Source of the DNA: Pempheris klunzingeri
Lineage: Eukaryota > Chordata > Actinopteri > Acropomatiformes > Pempheridae
Direction: 5' to 3'
Assembly: GCF_042242105.1 (NCBI RefSeq)
Contig: NC_092014.1
Span: forward strand, 11,320,374-11,384,373
DNA: 64,000 nucleotides
Each line of letters starts with the position of its first letter. The stretch's first letter is position 1. Positions 12,661-24,878 of this stretch are shown here, piece by piece. Under the pieces are notes generated by a model. It was not told where the DNA came from, ran no database searches, and was given only the letters and a program-made list of their open reading frames with translations. Both the position numbers and the translations under genes were made by a program.

Positions 12661-13959
12661 TCTCTTTCCACAATTCTCGCTCTCAGAATAGATGCACTGC
12701 CCACATCATCAAGAGCACTTCTGTTAAGATGTCAGTAGTGTTTTTGGGCAAGAAACAGATGACGGATGTACTGTGGAAATACATTAACAGGCTACAAACG
12801 GCTGTAAAAATTATAACTAGTACAGTGCAGTCAAAAAGCAGCAAGATAATGTTTTCCCATTGTGTTCACTCTAATCCAACATGCTGTACTTTGAATGAAA
12901 CGGTGCCCACCGGGTTAATGTGCTGGCTTTTAGTTTTAATGCACTACCACTGCTACTGCTACTTCTTCCATGTCTGAGGGTGTTCTCATCATATTGGATA
13001 AATTGTGTTAAGGCTTATATCCCATTTATAAAAGGTGCCCCAATTTTAGGACAATGCAGAAGGGCCCTGATCCCAAATGTACAGACAAGGGAACAAAGGA
13101 GTTTTTAAAGAGAGTCAGTGTCCTAATATTGCTGACTGCACTGCATGTATAGCCCCAAGACATTATAAACCAATTAAAGCTACAATTTAAAGGCACACTG
13201 GTGTGTGTGGAATATTCACATCAACTGAAAATAAATTACATTCATTAACACAACCAAATATTTCATGTGAATGTTGTTTGTAGAATTCACTACAAAAAAA
13301 ACCCTACACAGTGATATCAATTATTGGGGCTATAACTCATCATTACATTGGAAACGTATGGTAATCATGGTTACAGTGATCAACTGCTGATATGGATCAA
13401 AAAGCTTAGGGACAAAAGCAGTGCTATACAACTGCTGTTTAAATAAACGACTGATAGTAATCAAGTGATTGGTGTTCCTTTTGAGTCTATTCATACATGA
13501 CAATATATAGATTTTTTTAAACTATGGTAATTCTATAGTTAACACTAAATGCTTTAGTTTGCCTCGCAGTAACCCATCTGCTTTTTTTTCTCAGTGAGGA
13601 AGGTCATCTCCTTGAAGCTTGTGACAAAGTGCCAAAAACAAGCCAACTCCAAGCAGCAGCCAAACTACCTTGTGTGGTCTACTCAAACCATGAGTGGATT
13701 ACCAAACTGGCCTTCTGGGCCCAGGTCCAGGCCCCCAAGGGCTCAGAGGGCCCCCGAGCCAGAGTCTCTACATGAAGATTCTGCTAATAACTTCACATTT
13801 TTTGTTGAGGAGTCAAAGGTCTTTGACATTCATGTCAATGACAGAGGCCAAATGGTCCTACTGAAAAACTGAGGAAACAGCCAAAATATTCCATTTGATG
13901 ATGTCATGATACAGTTTAAGTGTTTTTATCACTTTAGTTTATCAATGTAAATGGCAATA

Positions 13960-14218
13960 AAATGTCAGAATATTGTGAACGTTTCCATACACAGTCCATG
14001 ATGATCTGTTTATATAGCTCGTTTTCTGTTTAGATTCGACCGACAGTCAAAAACCCGAAGATATTCTGTTCACTGTAATACATGACAAAGAAAAGCATGA
14101 AATCATCGCATTTGTGAAGCTAGAACCAATAAGTATTTTTTGGCAATAATCAATTAAACATTGTTTGTCCATTTGTTGACTGACGAAATGATTCATCAAT
14201 GAACTGTTGCAGCTCAAT
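13960..14218 (+). repeat. Dispersed teleost repeat, family A
   Basis: Contains AAAATGTCAGAATATTGTGA, GACAGTCAAAAACCCGAAGA, TATTCTGTTCACTGTAATAC, GTGAAGCTAGAACCAATAAG and GAACTGTTGCAGCTC. It aligns by eye with copies at 42188-42410 (same sense) and 3218-3347 (opposite sense). From memory it is a common repeat of perch-like fish. It lies just after a G/C-rich 280-bp open frame (13594-13872) that I could not identify. Confidence 0.65.
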
Positions 14219-15579
14219 TAATTATGAAAAAAATTGCAACATATTATGTCCACAGCATAAGATGTAAGAAATGCAACACAAACTGGTCATTTCAGTGAGC
14301 AAAAAAATGGCAACATAGCATCCAGACACTACAGTATATGATTATATTCAGTATTCATTTTGTTGTTCCGATTCCCTGTATTTGTTTTGCCAAGCACTTT
14401 GTAACCATGGGTACTGCACAAATAATTTGAGCTTACATATGATTCATTTCTGTTCTTGTTTAGACTCAAAGTTACTATACAGTAGTTCAATAACAGGACT
14501 CTGCAGCCAGCAATGAAGTGTCTGTACAAAAGCAAAAGAAGAAAAAAGAAATGAGCTGAACTTGTGGTATCATATATAGTACATCTTAATAATGAAAATA
14601 TCCTTGCAATCTCCTCAAATTCTCTGATGAGTGGAGGAATAAGCCACAAAAGTGTAAATGAAGGAAGAAAATATATAGCAAGCCCTTCCATTTTCTTCTA
14701 ACAGTACATTGCTGCTGTGCCAACACATGCATTCACACCATTTAGCATCGCTACAGACACAAACATCTCACTAATAACAAGAAAAACAATGCAGGCAAGA
14801 GGAAGGGAGAGAAAGAAACGCAGAGATTTCTTGTCTCTGCTTCACCGGTGCCACCTGGGGCTGCAATCAACAACCCTTCCACTGCCTATTAGATACTGCT
14901 CTCACTGCAATCAGTACCCACTAAGGCATACGCACAACTTCGACATTGCACATTAGCAGTTTGCGCCGCCAGTGTGTGCGCGTTTGTGTGTGTTTCTTCA
15001 GTGCCGAGTCTGTTTCTGTCACAGGTCTATTTCACACTTTCAGCCAACAACATAAGGGGGATAACACATTGAGATAAGCACTTTAAAATTCATTAATGCG
15101 GGCTCATGGGGAAACACACCTAGCAGAGGCTGAACAGAAAGCTCTGCAATGTATCAGTAGCTAACAGTTGTCTTTTGGGGGCTGGCAAGGTGCCACTGAA
15201 AATCACCAGACCACGGTAGTATGGGAAGGTTTTAGGTAAATATTTATGCACATTCCTCCGTATATAGTATCAATACCCTTTGCTTTTACTTTGACCAAGT
15301 AATAAGGTGAAAGAAAGAGGGAGTAGGTAGTGATGTTGAGCTATACAGATAAAGAGATAGGGGAGGTAAAAATGATGAGATGAGGGGGGGTTTAAGCAGA
15401 TAGGAAGATGTGAATACGGAGAAAGCACAGAATGAGAAAACAGAAAAAAAAAAAAAAATCATTTAAAAACAAAAGATAAAAACGAGCCAAAAGAACACAG
15501 AAGAGAGTGCAAGGGCAGAAGGGCAAAAGGAAAATGGAGAAGGCAAAGAAGGGGCCACCAGGCAGAGATTTGACTTTAC

Positions 15580-17938
15580 CTTCAGTGGGGTTGATAGCCC
15601 CTGGTAAGCTGTCCCACGGGAGGGTCCAGGAAGGGCAAGGATGAGGAGCGAAGATTGCCTCAATGCCATTTTCCTAGGGGAGGGACACACACATACACAC
15701 GCACACGTTACCATAGAAACCCCTCTATAGCCTTGAGGTTTTGTGGTCCAAATGGCTGTAATGAAGTGATTTAAAGAGAACTGTTCTTGAACAAGCCTTT
15801 TTTTTTTGCCTCGCTCACACAGATCTGAAGCTACACCTGAGGAAAAACCACTGCTGGTGCACTTATTACTCTCTCAAGACAGAACAAATGTTTCACCAGT
15901 ACGGTACATACTCCTGCACCTCCATTAGACTTTGGAGAAATACTAGAGAAACACAGAAAATTGAGTCGTACAAGGTGAAGCACTTTCTTTTTTCTTTGCT
16001 CTCTTTAAGGATAAGAAGGTTAGACCAATGAGTATGTGGTCTGGCAGAGTCTACAAAGGAAGGAAATCAAGAGGAAATAGGTATAGAATCATTATTTTTG
16101 AAACCAGGTTAATAAAAAAAAAAAGTTTGTTTTGCGAAAATCTTTTCTAAACGCTGAATGTTTGCTTTCAAGTGACCACAAATAAATATGAAATCCCTGA
16201 TACTATATATAAGTGTAAAAGGTGTGTGTGGTGTAACATAATTTTTGCTTAATGTCAAGGGTGCGGCGGCATCTGACAATAACCTTTTTTTTTAAATTGA
16301 AATTACACTAATGCATGACTTATTTATGTCCTTCCTTGTAGGGCTTTTATCAAATAGAACGTATTCCTAGTTGGTTATAACTCCAACAATTTATTGTGGC
16401 ACTGTACAATAATTCTATAATTAGATTCTAAAATCTATATTACAAAAGAGGTTGCACTGGTAATGCAAAATTATTGTCTATATACAACCTCATCATAACA
16501 TATTGCCAAGGCCTAGTCACAGCAAGGCATACAGCGTTGAATAAACAAATAAATACACTAATAAACATGGAGAGACCACAAAAATATGCTTGTATGATGT
16601 AATGGAACACAACACAGCAGCTCTGCAATAAACACTATTTTACTGCTTTACAGCTTCAGGTGTTTGTATGATGACCACAGCACACTGGGGCTGAACTGTG
16701 TGGTCTTGTGTTGCATTATTTCCAAATAGTCTGCTCTAATGTTTTGCCTACTTCACTTTACAAATGCAACCCTCCAAACTCACTAATGGCCAATGAGGAA
16801 TGTCAGGGCAGAATTTTGGAGAAAATGGCCTGTGGCATAGGTAGTCAAATCAGTATTGATCGGTCAGTGAAGGGGACATGACAAAAGAGACAGAGGATGC
16901 CTCCCATAAGGGATGCTTCAGTCACAGTCTGGCAAGACAAGAGCTCAAGTAAAGACCTGTGCAAAAGGACATGCAGCAACACTGTGGTTCAAAAGATCAG
17001 GCATTAATATCTGTGAAGGTTTGGCCAATTTCTGACAATGTACCAGTCATATTCTGGCGTTTCATTAAACAATACTTGGATATTTTAAAACCTGGACCCT
17101 ATTTTTTTTACATATTTTGCCAGCTGGGACGATCTGCTGGACCCATTTCGAATGTTTTTGCATTTTGAACCCAAAACATGTGAAAATAGGGCCCGGGTTA
17201 AAAATACCAACGCTGGCGTGACCTGGTAAAAGGAAACTAGGTTGGCTGGTAAAAGACAGCAAAGTCAAGCTGGTAGAAATGAAACGAGTCTTAAATGACA
17301 CACAGTAGCCAAAGCCCTATGCTCAACTGAGGACTAAAAGGTAAAGTCAGCCGGCATCTGCCATATAGCTGGTTAGTTTCAGCACATAAGTTTCCACATG
17401 GACACACACAGACTTTCAGTAATCCCAGTTTCTGGAACACTGGCTTTCCTGTGAGCCTCGTTCTACCACCAGAAAATCCAAGATTTTCTTGAATTTTGAT
17501 TGAACTCATCCTGTAACTTACTAATCCTTCTTTTCTGGAGCACGTCCACATTTTACTGTTTGAATTGTTGTCTACTGTTTGCAACTGTATTTCAAGACCT
17601 GCCAATCACTTTGTGAGTGTTAGCAGCCGTTTTAGTTCTGCATCTTGAATTCTGGTGGTAGGGCAACCCTTTTGTTTACATTTGGATCACGGGCTGCGCC
17701 TCTGCAGCTCATTGCACAGGCAGTTTGACAGGCATGCATCAGTGTGTGTTAACTGAAGTGAGAAAAAGGGAGAGTTTATGAGCCATTTATATTGTGGATT
17801 GTGTGGCGAGATGAGCCTGCTGCCTCTGGTTAGTAGGAGTGAAGGATCACATGTCACCATGTCAGGCGGCAGACCTCTCTGTCCCTATGTACTTGCTTTG
17901 GAACACACACATATGATGACATATGCACGCGTGCACAC

Positions 17939-17992
<54 letters not shown>

Positions 17993-18092
17993 GCACCTTG
18001 GCCAAAACAGCATAACAGCTGCAATGCAGACATGATGGTGGCGACACGCAGCCATCCTTGTAATCCCTCTAGGCGAAGAGAGAATGGTGGCC

Positions 18093-18145
<53 letters not shown>

Positions 18146-21100
18146 GCGTGTGTGTCCACACATTCCTCCCAGTTTTAATGTCTGATTTCAACCTGCCATG
18201 AAAACTGTTATTTGTGCGCATCTGTTACTGACTAAATTTAATCCGGCAACATGGCACGTTGAAGACACATCCCATCCTGACCACCCAACTCACTCAGCCT
18301 CATTCAGACTCTCCAAACCCCTTTACTTCTTTCTCCCTCTCCTCTCTTCCCGTCACTTAAAATCACATTGTTACAGACACTTAGTCAGCAGGAAATCACA
18401 GAAATATCTTTGCTGTGAGAACAGAGCAACAAGGCCAAGAAAAAGGCTCAGTAGTGAGAGGTTAGTCAGGGCTGAGGAGACAGACTCCTTTAAAACAGCT
18501 GGGCCTGTTTATCTCCTGCTGGAAAAGTTACTCCGAAAATATTTGCAGGGGCAATATTTGGTGTGCTGTATAGCTAAGAAAGCTATAAATGTGTGAGACT
18601 GTGTGACTGTCTTGCCAATGCTTCTTGAAGCCATTGCATTTTAAGAGAGTGGACACATTATGCTTGTATTGTGTGCTGTCTTGTCTCTGAACACCACCAT
18701 TTTGAGCCATTACTATAAACTACTTAGTCCGGCTATAAAACTTTGTTTCATTTTGGTCTGGATTCATTGTTTTTATTGCACCTGAAGTGAGGATAAGCTG
18801 GATGTGCATCCTCTGTGCTATTGCAAGTGGCAACAGGATCCACTGAGAATACTGAATTGTGCATTTTATAATGCACTGAGGACTGTAAAATGCTGTTCTT
18901 CTGAACAGATTCTGTTTTTTTTTCTGAAGAAATGTCACTTAAGATCAGTTTTTTTTTTTGCTTGATAAATATATTGTCATACAATCTCTGTGAGTAGAAA
19001 ATCGTGGCTACAGACAAGCATCCTAAAACCTTTAAACAGGCCACTTAAAATGTTAATTCTGTGACTGAAAGCACTTAATGTCTAAGCACTGGCAGAAAAA
19101 CGAAAAATTCAACAATTACAAAAGTCTGCCAGAAGCCAAAACATTAACTTAAAGCTACACTCTTGAAGGAACAATCAGCAGAAAATGAGTGCGTGAAATT
19201 ACAGGGATAATAGTTAACAACCAGTTGGAGCCTCCAAACCCTCTATCTGCCTCTCCATGTGCTCTGAAGGGACACTGGGCGACAGCTCCTTAAATTTACA
19301 GCCAGTGTATGAGTCCATAAATATGTGCGGAGACCACAGAGAGGTAAAGTGTGATGGGAAATAGGTAAGGAAATGTAATCATTTACTTTAAGTTTAGTCA
19401 TAGTGGGTCTGGGGCCACCAACAAAGGGAAGCTGTGTAGTCATCTCCTGGCCTTCTTCTTGCTCCAATAGGTTAGCTGGGTTGTTTTCTGCTGATGATCC
19501 TGGGAGGCTGGACGTGGGAACCTGGGGGATGGAAAGAGCCATCCCGCAGGTCTTGGCTGCCCGAAGGACGGCGGGTACCTCCTGAACACGGCTATACCAA
19601 CGCAGCAGGTGCGGGAGCTGATGTAGTGCGCTCACAGCGTGGGCCTGGAGGGAACACTATCAAGGAGAAGAAAGGAAAGAGGGCAAAAAACAAGAAGATA
19701 TTGATTAAGTGACTCATCTGGCATATCATCTCCAGTGGAGCGAGATGTCAGGTTCCACCAGAATTCACTCATCGCACTGGAGGACGGACAGACATGAGGG
19801 GCCAGCAGGAAAAACATCAAAACAGCGTTTGGCAGGTGGGGAGGGTAGAGACACAAACAGAGACATGATCAGAGAAGCGGTGTCAATGTGTGTGACTGTG
19901 TGTGGAAGACGGAAGAAAGAGAGGGACACAGACACTGAGGGGAAAAAGGGGCACTCCGCAGTACGACAAGTGGGTGGATTGGAAGGGATCTATCGTAGCT
20001 GCATGTGTCGTAGACAGTGATGGCCGTTAAGAGGAGACACGCTAGACTGAGTGTGAAACTGGAAACCACTGGAGCACAGCTGACTACTAAAAGCCTCATT
20101 GTGAGAACTTCAGTTCATTCCCACAGTCGAGGAACAGTTGAAGACGGCTGAAGGGTGAAATGGAGGTTGAGACCCACTTCACTGCCTGACAGTGCAGCAT
20201 TCCTGATCAATAACAACATACCACTGAACAAAACAGCCCTGGTACTCTCTGGTCTCGAATGCGGTTACTTTAAATAGTGCAACCAATGGCAATATGTGCG
20301 GAATCAGATTCTATCAAACAAAACCTTTTAGATATGAGGGAAACATATATATGAATTTGAAAGAAAGCGGCATCTCAAAAGTAAAATGTATAATATTTAT
20401 ATTGTGTCACTATCAAAAAGGTAATAGATCAATAGTTTTAAATGATTACACAAATAATCTTTGCAAGTTATACATTTTTTTTCTTTATTCTCTCCCAAAT
20501 TCTTATTTTTGTTTGATATTTAAGAAGATTTGTTTGATTCAATTGACACAAATCTGATTCCATAGAATATGCAATCATTTAACACGATGAATATTCAGGA
20601 AACGTTGACGAGCTTTTCATGTATTTCAGATTTTTTTTTTCTTTTTTTGAAGTTCAGATTTTTAAGGTCAACATAACAACCCGCCAATTCTTGATCTGCT
20701 GCGGAGAGAAAACCGTTCCCAAAGAAAAGTCATTGAAATGCACTTCAACCTGCTGCATTTGAATACAAACCCTCCCATACACTGTTATCACTCTTTGCCA
20801 GGTGGCTCTGGACCACCTTTGAGAGCAAAACCTGTGCCAAGTCTGATGCAGCCGGTCTCCTTAACTCGAGTTTCTGCCTGAATGGATCTGAAAGGAGCTG
20901 GGTGTACTGCTTCCTCACCCTGACCAGAGTGTCAAAACCATAAGTAATGCATAATTTGACAAGTCATCATAATAGCGATATTTAAAAGCCTGTAAATACA
21001 CATAAGGCGTGTTCTGTAGCCTAAACGGCACCATCTCTGTGAGGTGACATCAGACTTAAGTCATGTGTGCTACTGTTTATGTTGACAGACAAAACCTGGC

Positions 21101-23240
21101 AATGGTTCGCTTGATTGCTCACAGCACAATAATGGGACTTTTATTCACAGTAAATTTAAAGTAAATCACACAGGGTGCCAATGCATTTAAAGTATAAGGT
21201 TTATACAGGAAATATATCTATTGATGTTAAAATTAAATTAGCATTTAATGCCCATTCATGGATCCAAATTAGAAAATGACTTAAGGCAGCAGTAAGGGCA
21301 AGGTCCTTTGCCACAAGGGTTCATTACCGACAACACTCAAACATAAATCATAAACTCCAAGGCCCTTACCAAGTACTGAAAGATGCATGGTAGCAGCACC
21401 ACATCAGTCAGAGTGAAGTACAGTCCTTCAGCAAACAGATGCTCGAGCGGAGGCAGGTCTGTCGTTTTCACTTTCCTGATCTCAGAGTTCTCTCTGGTGG
21501 TCGGAGCTGGAACTGAATCCACAGACAGCCTGGCCAGAGCCGCCCTGAGCTCAAGTCCGTCACAGACCTGAGGTGACCGTCCAGGCTCGGACTCAGAGTC
21601 TGGGTTCCCCTGGCCTTCAGGGGGCTCGTTCTTCTCATTCCGTCTCTGCTCTTGGAGTTTCTGTCGCCGGATTTTGTCATCATTGTGGACTTTGACAGGC
21701 TCCGCTAGCCTTCGCTCTAGGGTGAGGATGGAGGGAGGCAGCTGCTGATATTGATTTGTGGGATTTTTGAGGTGTTCTTCAACAGCGGAGGGGATGCCAA
21801 TTTCACACAGTCTGGTCCACTTACTCACCTGAGAGCAAGATAAGAAAAGATTTTTTTGAGGTTTTGAGGTTATTATTGTGATATGTTATATTGATGTCCA
21901 AGCACAATGCTGCTGACATTGTGACCAAAACTTAATCAATATGCTGTAACTCAAACAACCTTGGCCATGTTGTTTGGTCCTTATAGTAAAATACTTTTTA
22001 TTTGGACTGAAAACCTTGCTAGGCCATGTGAGAGAAGAGCAGTTTTTCCATTGAGGGCTTGAAATTTTATCAGTCAGGGAATTGGTACAGAAATGAGAAG
22101 CCAAAGATGACTTTAATCCCACTGAACAATGGTAACTACTCATTTTAAAAGGTCCGTGTTTTCCTGATAATTTCCTCAGAAGTTTCTGGTGAAGAACTAT
22201 GTCATCTGGTTCCCAATTTTAGGAAAAACTGAGAGAAAGTCGTGTGACAATTATCTGATTTTTGTTAAATGCACTGAGCTAATAACCAGTTATAGATTTA
22301 CAACTAAATATTGATTCATTTTAATTGATTAAAAATGTTATTCTCCACATAGGTTGAAATGTATGCTTGCCTTTAGACAAATTTGACATGCATGTTCAGC
22401 TGACCTTTTGTGCATTGACTAAAAGAATACTAGCATTTGTGTATGAAATGAACACTGTCTCAATTTTCCCTAAGACAGGAGACAAAATTACATTCCTTTG
22501 GAGAAACAGAAGATCATTTTTACAGTCGTGAATCAGTTCCTCTCTGGGAAATCATGGAACCCATAAGATTAAGTGTTTGACTGACACTGACATAACAGCA
22601 TCGTGCCGCTACGTTCATTGAATCGTGTGGATAGTATCCTATAATAAACCTTTTAATAGTATAAGTGTTGCTGTGGTTTCGACCCTTTAAAGCTGCCTTC
22701 TCCATGCATCCGCAAGTGGGTGAAGCTGTGCCAGAATCCCCCACGATAAATGATGCTCGATCAATCAAGCACTCAGCTCTTGTCTGTGGTCACTGGTCAT
22801 GCATGCCCCTGCTCGCCACTAACCTCAGCGCAGGCCTTCAGACAGGTCTTCTTGAATCCCAGCAGGGCCATCACATGCTTCTTTGAAGGGTCAGCCTCTA
22901 AGGTCTTGCTGATGATGTGTCTCAGGACCACAGCCAGCCCTGCCCTGCACAGCCTCCCGGTCTCATCCACAGCTGCAGGCAGACGGCATCCTCTCACCAA
23001 GGGGGGAAGATCCTCCAGCTGAATGTCAGACACATCCAGAGACTCTGGCAGCTGGCACCTCAGGGACTGGGAGCTGGAGGGTTTGCTGAAGACTAGAAAA
23101 ACTTTGAAAGATTTACACTCGCAGTAGGAGAGGAGGAACAGGGAGATGGAGGTGTGCAGCGGGAGACGCGGCTCCTCATTTTGAGAGACAACCTCTAGAT
23201 AGAGGGAGGGCTTCTGTTGCTTCGCCTCCATCTGCTTCAT
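15580..23240 (-). CDS. gstcd: Glutathione S-transferase C-terminal domain-containing protein, partial (3' end outside window)
   Basis: Four coding exons on the minus strand: 22824-23240, 21370-21828, 19387-19644 and 15580-15673. They join in phases 0, 0 and 0 and end in phase 1, giving 409 complete codons. Landmarks shared with human GSTCD are LHTSISLFLLSYCECK near the start, CRAGLAVVLRHII, LLGFKKTCLKACAEV at the first junction, VHNDDKIRRQKLQEQ, LEHLFAEGLYFTLTDVVLLP (the GST C-terminal-like part, about residues 260-330), WYSRVQEVP, GGPRPTMTKLK and ENGIEAIFAPHPCPSWTL. The start at 23240 begins MKQ, like the human MKA; a Met three codons on is an alternative. The methyltransferase-like half of the family is missing because the gene runs off the left edge. 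The protein is thought to be cytoplasmic and its reaction is unknown. It is head-to-head with ints12. Confidence 0.93.
17076..17212. mobile_element. Internally deleted copy of the 10-kb MITE-like element
   Basis: Both ends correspond to the element at 10081-10429 in the same orientation. The left arm includes TTTTTTTACATATTTTG; the right arm includes GATCTGCTGGACCCATTTCG and then GTTAAAAATACC. The two arms are inverted copies: TGGACCCTATTTT on the left matches CGGGCCCTATTTT in the reverse complement of the right. They are separated by only about 30 bp, so the transcript could fold into a long hairpin. It lies in the gstcd intron between the exons at 15580-15673 and 19387-19644. Confidence 0.6.
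17944..18154. repeat. Inverted pair of CA and TG microsatellites
   Basis: An AC run (17944-17992) and a TG run (18095-18140, degenerate to about 18154) lie about 100 bp apart in one gstcd intron. Being mutual reverse complements, they can pair as a 45-bp or longer imperfect stem in single-stranded DNA or RNA. All open frames over them are repetitive His-Thr or Cys-Val artefacts. Confidence 0.95.
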
Positions 23241-23247
23241 GGTAAAT

Positions 23248-23880
23248 CCTACTGTGAAGTAAAAAACAGAGGGAGGTTAAAAAGTCATTAGCTTTGGAAA
23301 TATGTGTTCGGGCGTCTTTTTATGTATGGCAGCGAGAAGGTGTTAGCTAATGTGCAATTCTGGATGCGGCGCATAAAATGGCCTTGAGAGACAACTGTAC
23401 TTACAGCAGCTTTAGTGTTGCGGATGTTTTCACCGGCAAATTGAATAAAACCACGTTGTTATGGTACACGCTTCCTGTCACGGTGCTGCTGCTTCTTCTT
23501 CCCCTTCTTCTAAAGCTATCATAGCTCCACAGCGCCCTCAGCTGGCGAAACGTACCAACCAATAGTAATGTAATTTTTTATTAGAAGACTACATCAATTT
23601 AGAACACAAAAGAATTATACACAATACTTACAACCGAATATTAATTAAATGAAGAGCGTATAGTTATTTGATGTTCTTGAAAGATTAAGAAATAAATAAC
23701 TTCCACACAAGGTTCCGCGCTTGTGCATTCCGGGCATGTTTGACGGTTGCACAGGCTGTAAGACTAAAGGAAGGCGTCCGTCCCGGCTGTCTGCTGGCTT
23801 TGTAGGAAGTGTTCAACCGTTAATTGCTCACCAAAACGAAAAATAGAAAGGGTTGAGAAGCAGGTTTTTGCCAGAAGGAG
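23248..23880. promoter_or_regulatory. Shared head-to-head promoter of gstcd and ints12, with gstcd 5' UTR
   Basis: gstcd has a spliced 5' UTR on the minus strand. A non-coding first exon ends at 23405 before a strong GTAAGT donor. The coding exon starts at about 23248 after a polypyrimidine tract and TAG, seven bases upstream of the ATG. The ints12 5' exon must start to the right, between about 23700 and 23900 (a possible donor, GAG|GTAACG, lies near 23888). The ~300 bp between contain scattered CpGs (GTTCCGCGCTTG, CATTCCGGGCATG) and no TATA box at a sensible distance, as expected for a bidirectional housekeeping promoter. The start sites are inferred, not seen. Confidence 0.55.
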
Positions 23881-24878
23881 AGTGTGAGGTAACGTAATCC
23901 TGCTGAAAATTATAATCTGTGACCTGGATTTTATCATCGTCATTTGAGGGGGAAGATAACTTCAGCCACGGTGCCGCTATTACAGTGTTTCTGGTCCGAA
24001 CTAACAACGACAACAGTTACAGAGAAACACAAATCCCTCAAAGGAAGCGTCTATGTTTCTTTGTATCAGCCCCAACAGACGGAATCAGGAAATTTGGGAC
24101 TAAACCCAGAGGTGAAGGTTAGTTCCGATAATCCCACCAACGAAATGAATATAAAATCCCAGAGCATGTTGATGTAAAAATACAGCGCTAAGTATATCGG
24201 TTTAAATTAGGCATCGGAGTGAACACTTGTCCTTGTCGGCCTATTGTTTCAGTCACTCTCTTAAGGGGTTTCTTTAGCTTATTTTCCTCTGTCTCCAGTT
24301 TGCGTTTGCTCATCGGAACTAATAATCATCATCATTGATTCTGCTAATCAGTTCAAATGTCTCAAATATAAAAGCTGTCATGTAGGAGAATCTCCGACTG
24401 GGCGGGTCTGATCCACACTGAAGAAAAACAGAGACATTTATCAATAAATATTTGAATCTTCCTAAATATTTCATGTGGCGGGAAGTCGGTTTTATATGTT
24501 TAATGTTGACAGCCCGATCTAATATAGCTGAATATGAGAATGAACCTGAAGGCTGTACATTAAGTAACTAAGGCTGCAGATGCAATAAAGCTTTTCTTTA
24601 TGCTGTGGTATGGTGTTGTGTTGACTGTAGCAAAGATCTGCAGAGATAAAGGCCCTTAAAGACATTTAGTTCTTGGTAAGAACAGTGTGTTACTGTACCC
24701 TTTTGGTATTCAGTCCCAAAGCTGTCAGTCCTAGTTTGCTCTGTAATGTTTACATGTCCACAGATTTCAAGCATCAGTACTTTGTGTAACCTAATTTGGC
24801 TGAAACTGTGTTATTTGATAAAGCTGTGAGCTGAAGCCCTAAAAAGATGACATTATTTTGTGTGTTCCAGTTTAAGCC

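Larger units (their letters stand above)
1..15579 (-). other. Presumed long gstcd intron; no exon recognised
   Basis: The gstcd exon ending at 15580 closes with a good splice donor (GTAAAG), so this stretch is transcribed intron at least until the next exon. I looked on the minus strand for the conserved methyltransferase half of GSTCD (the glycine-rich DFCSGGG-type motif, the HACG motif, the CPCC motif) and saw none, so those exons probably lie beyond the left edge. The stretch is A/T-rich, with microsatellites, homopolymers, several interspersed repeats (listed separately) and two higher-complexity patches near 6190-6670 and 12395-12660. By eye, the intervals 1-3217, 5240-6189, 8000-10080, 11080-12394 and 14220-15579 contain nothing I can name. 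Confidence 0.6.

Noticed and set aside
13594..13872. A 92-codon plus-strand frame after a polypyrimidine-AG, containing a GPRSRPPRAQRAPEPES stretch
   Set aside because: It looks exon-like at first, but no donor follows, no neighbour exon fits, no family is recognised and it abuts a dispersed repeat; more likely part of a repeat.
17778..18163. Open frames made of His-Thr or Cys-Val repeats
   Set aside because: These are translated CA/GT microsatellites.
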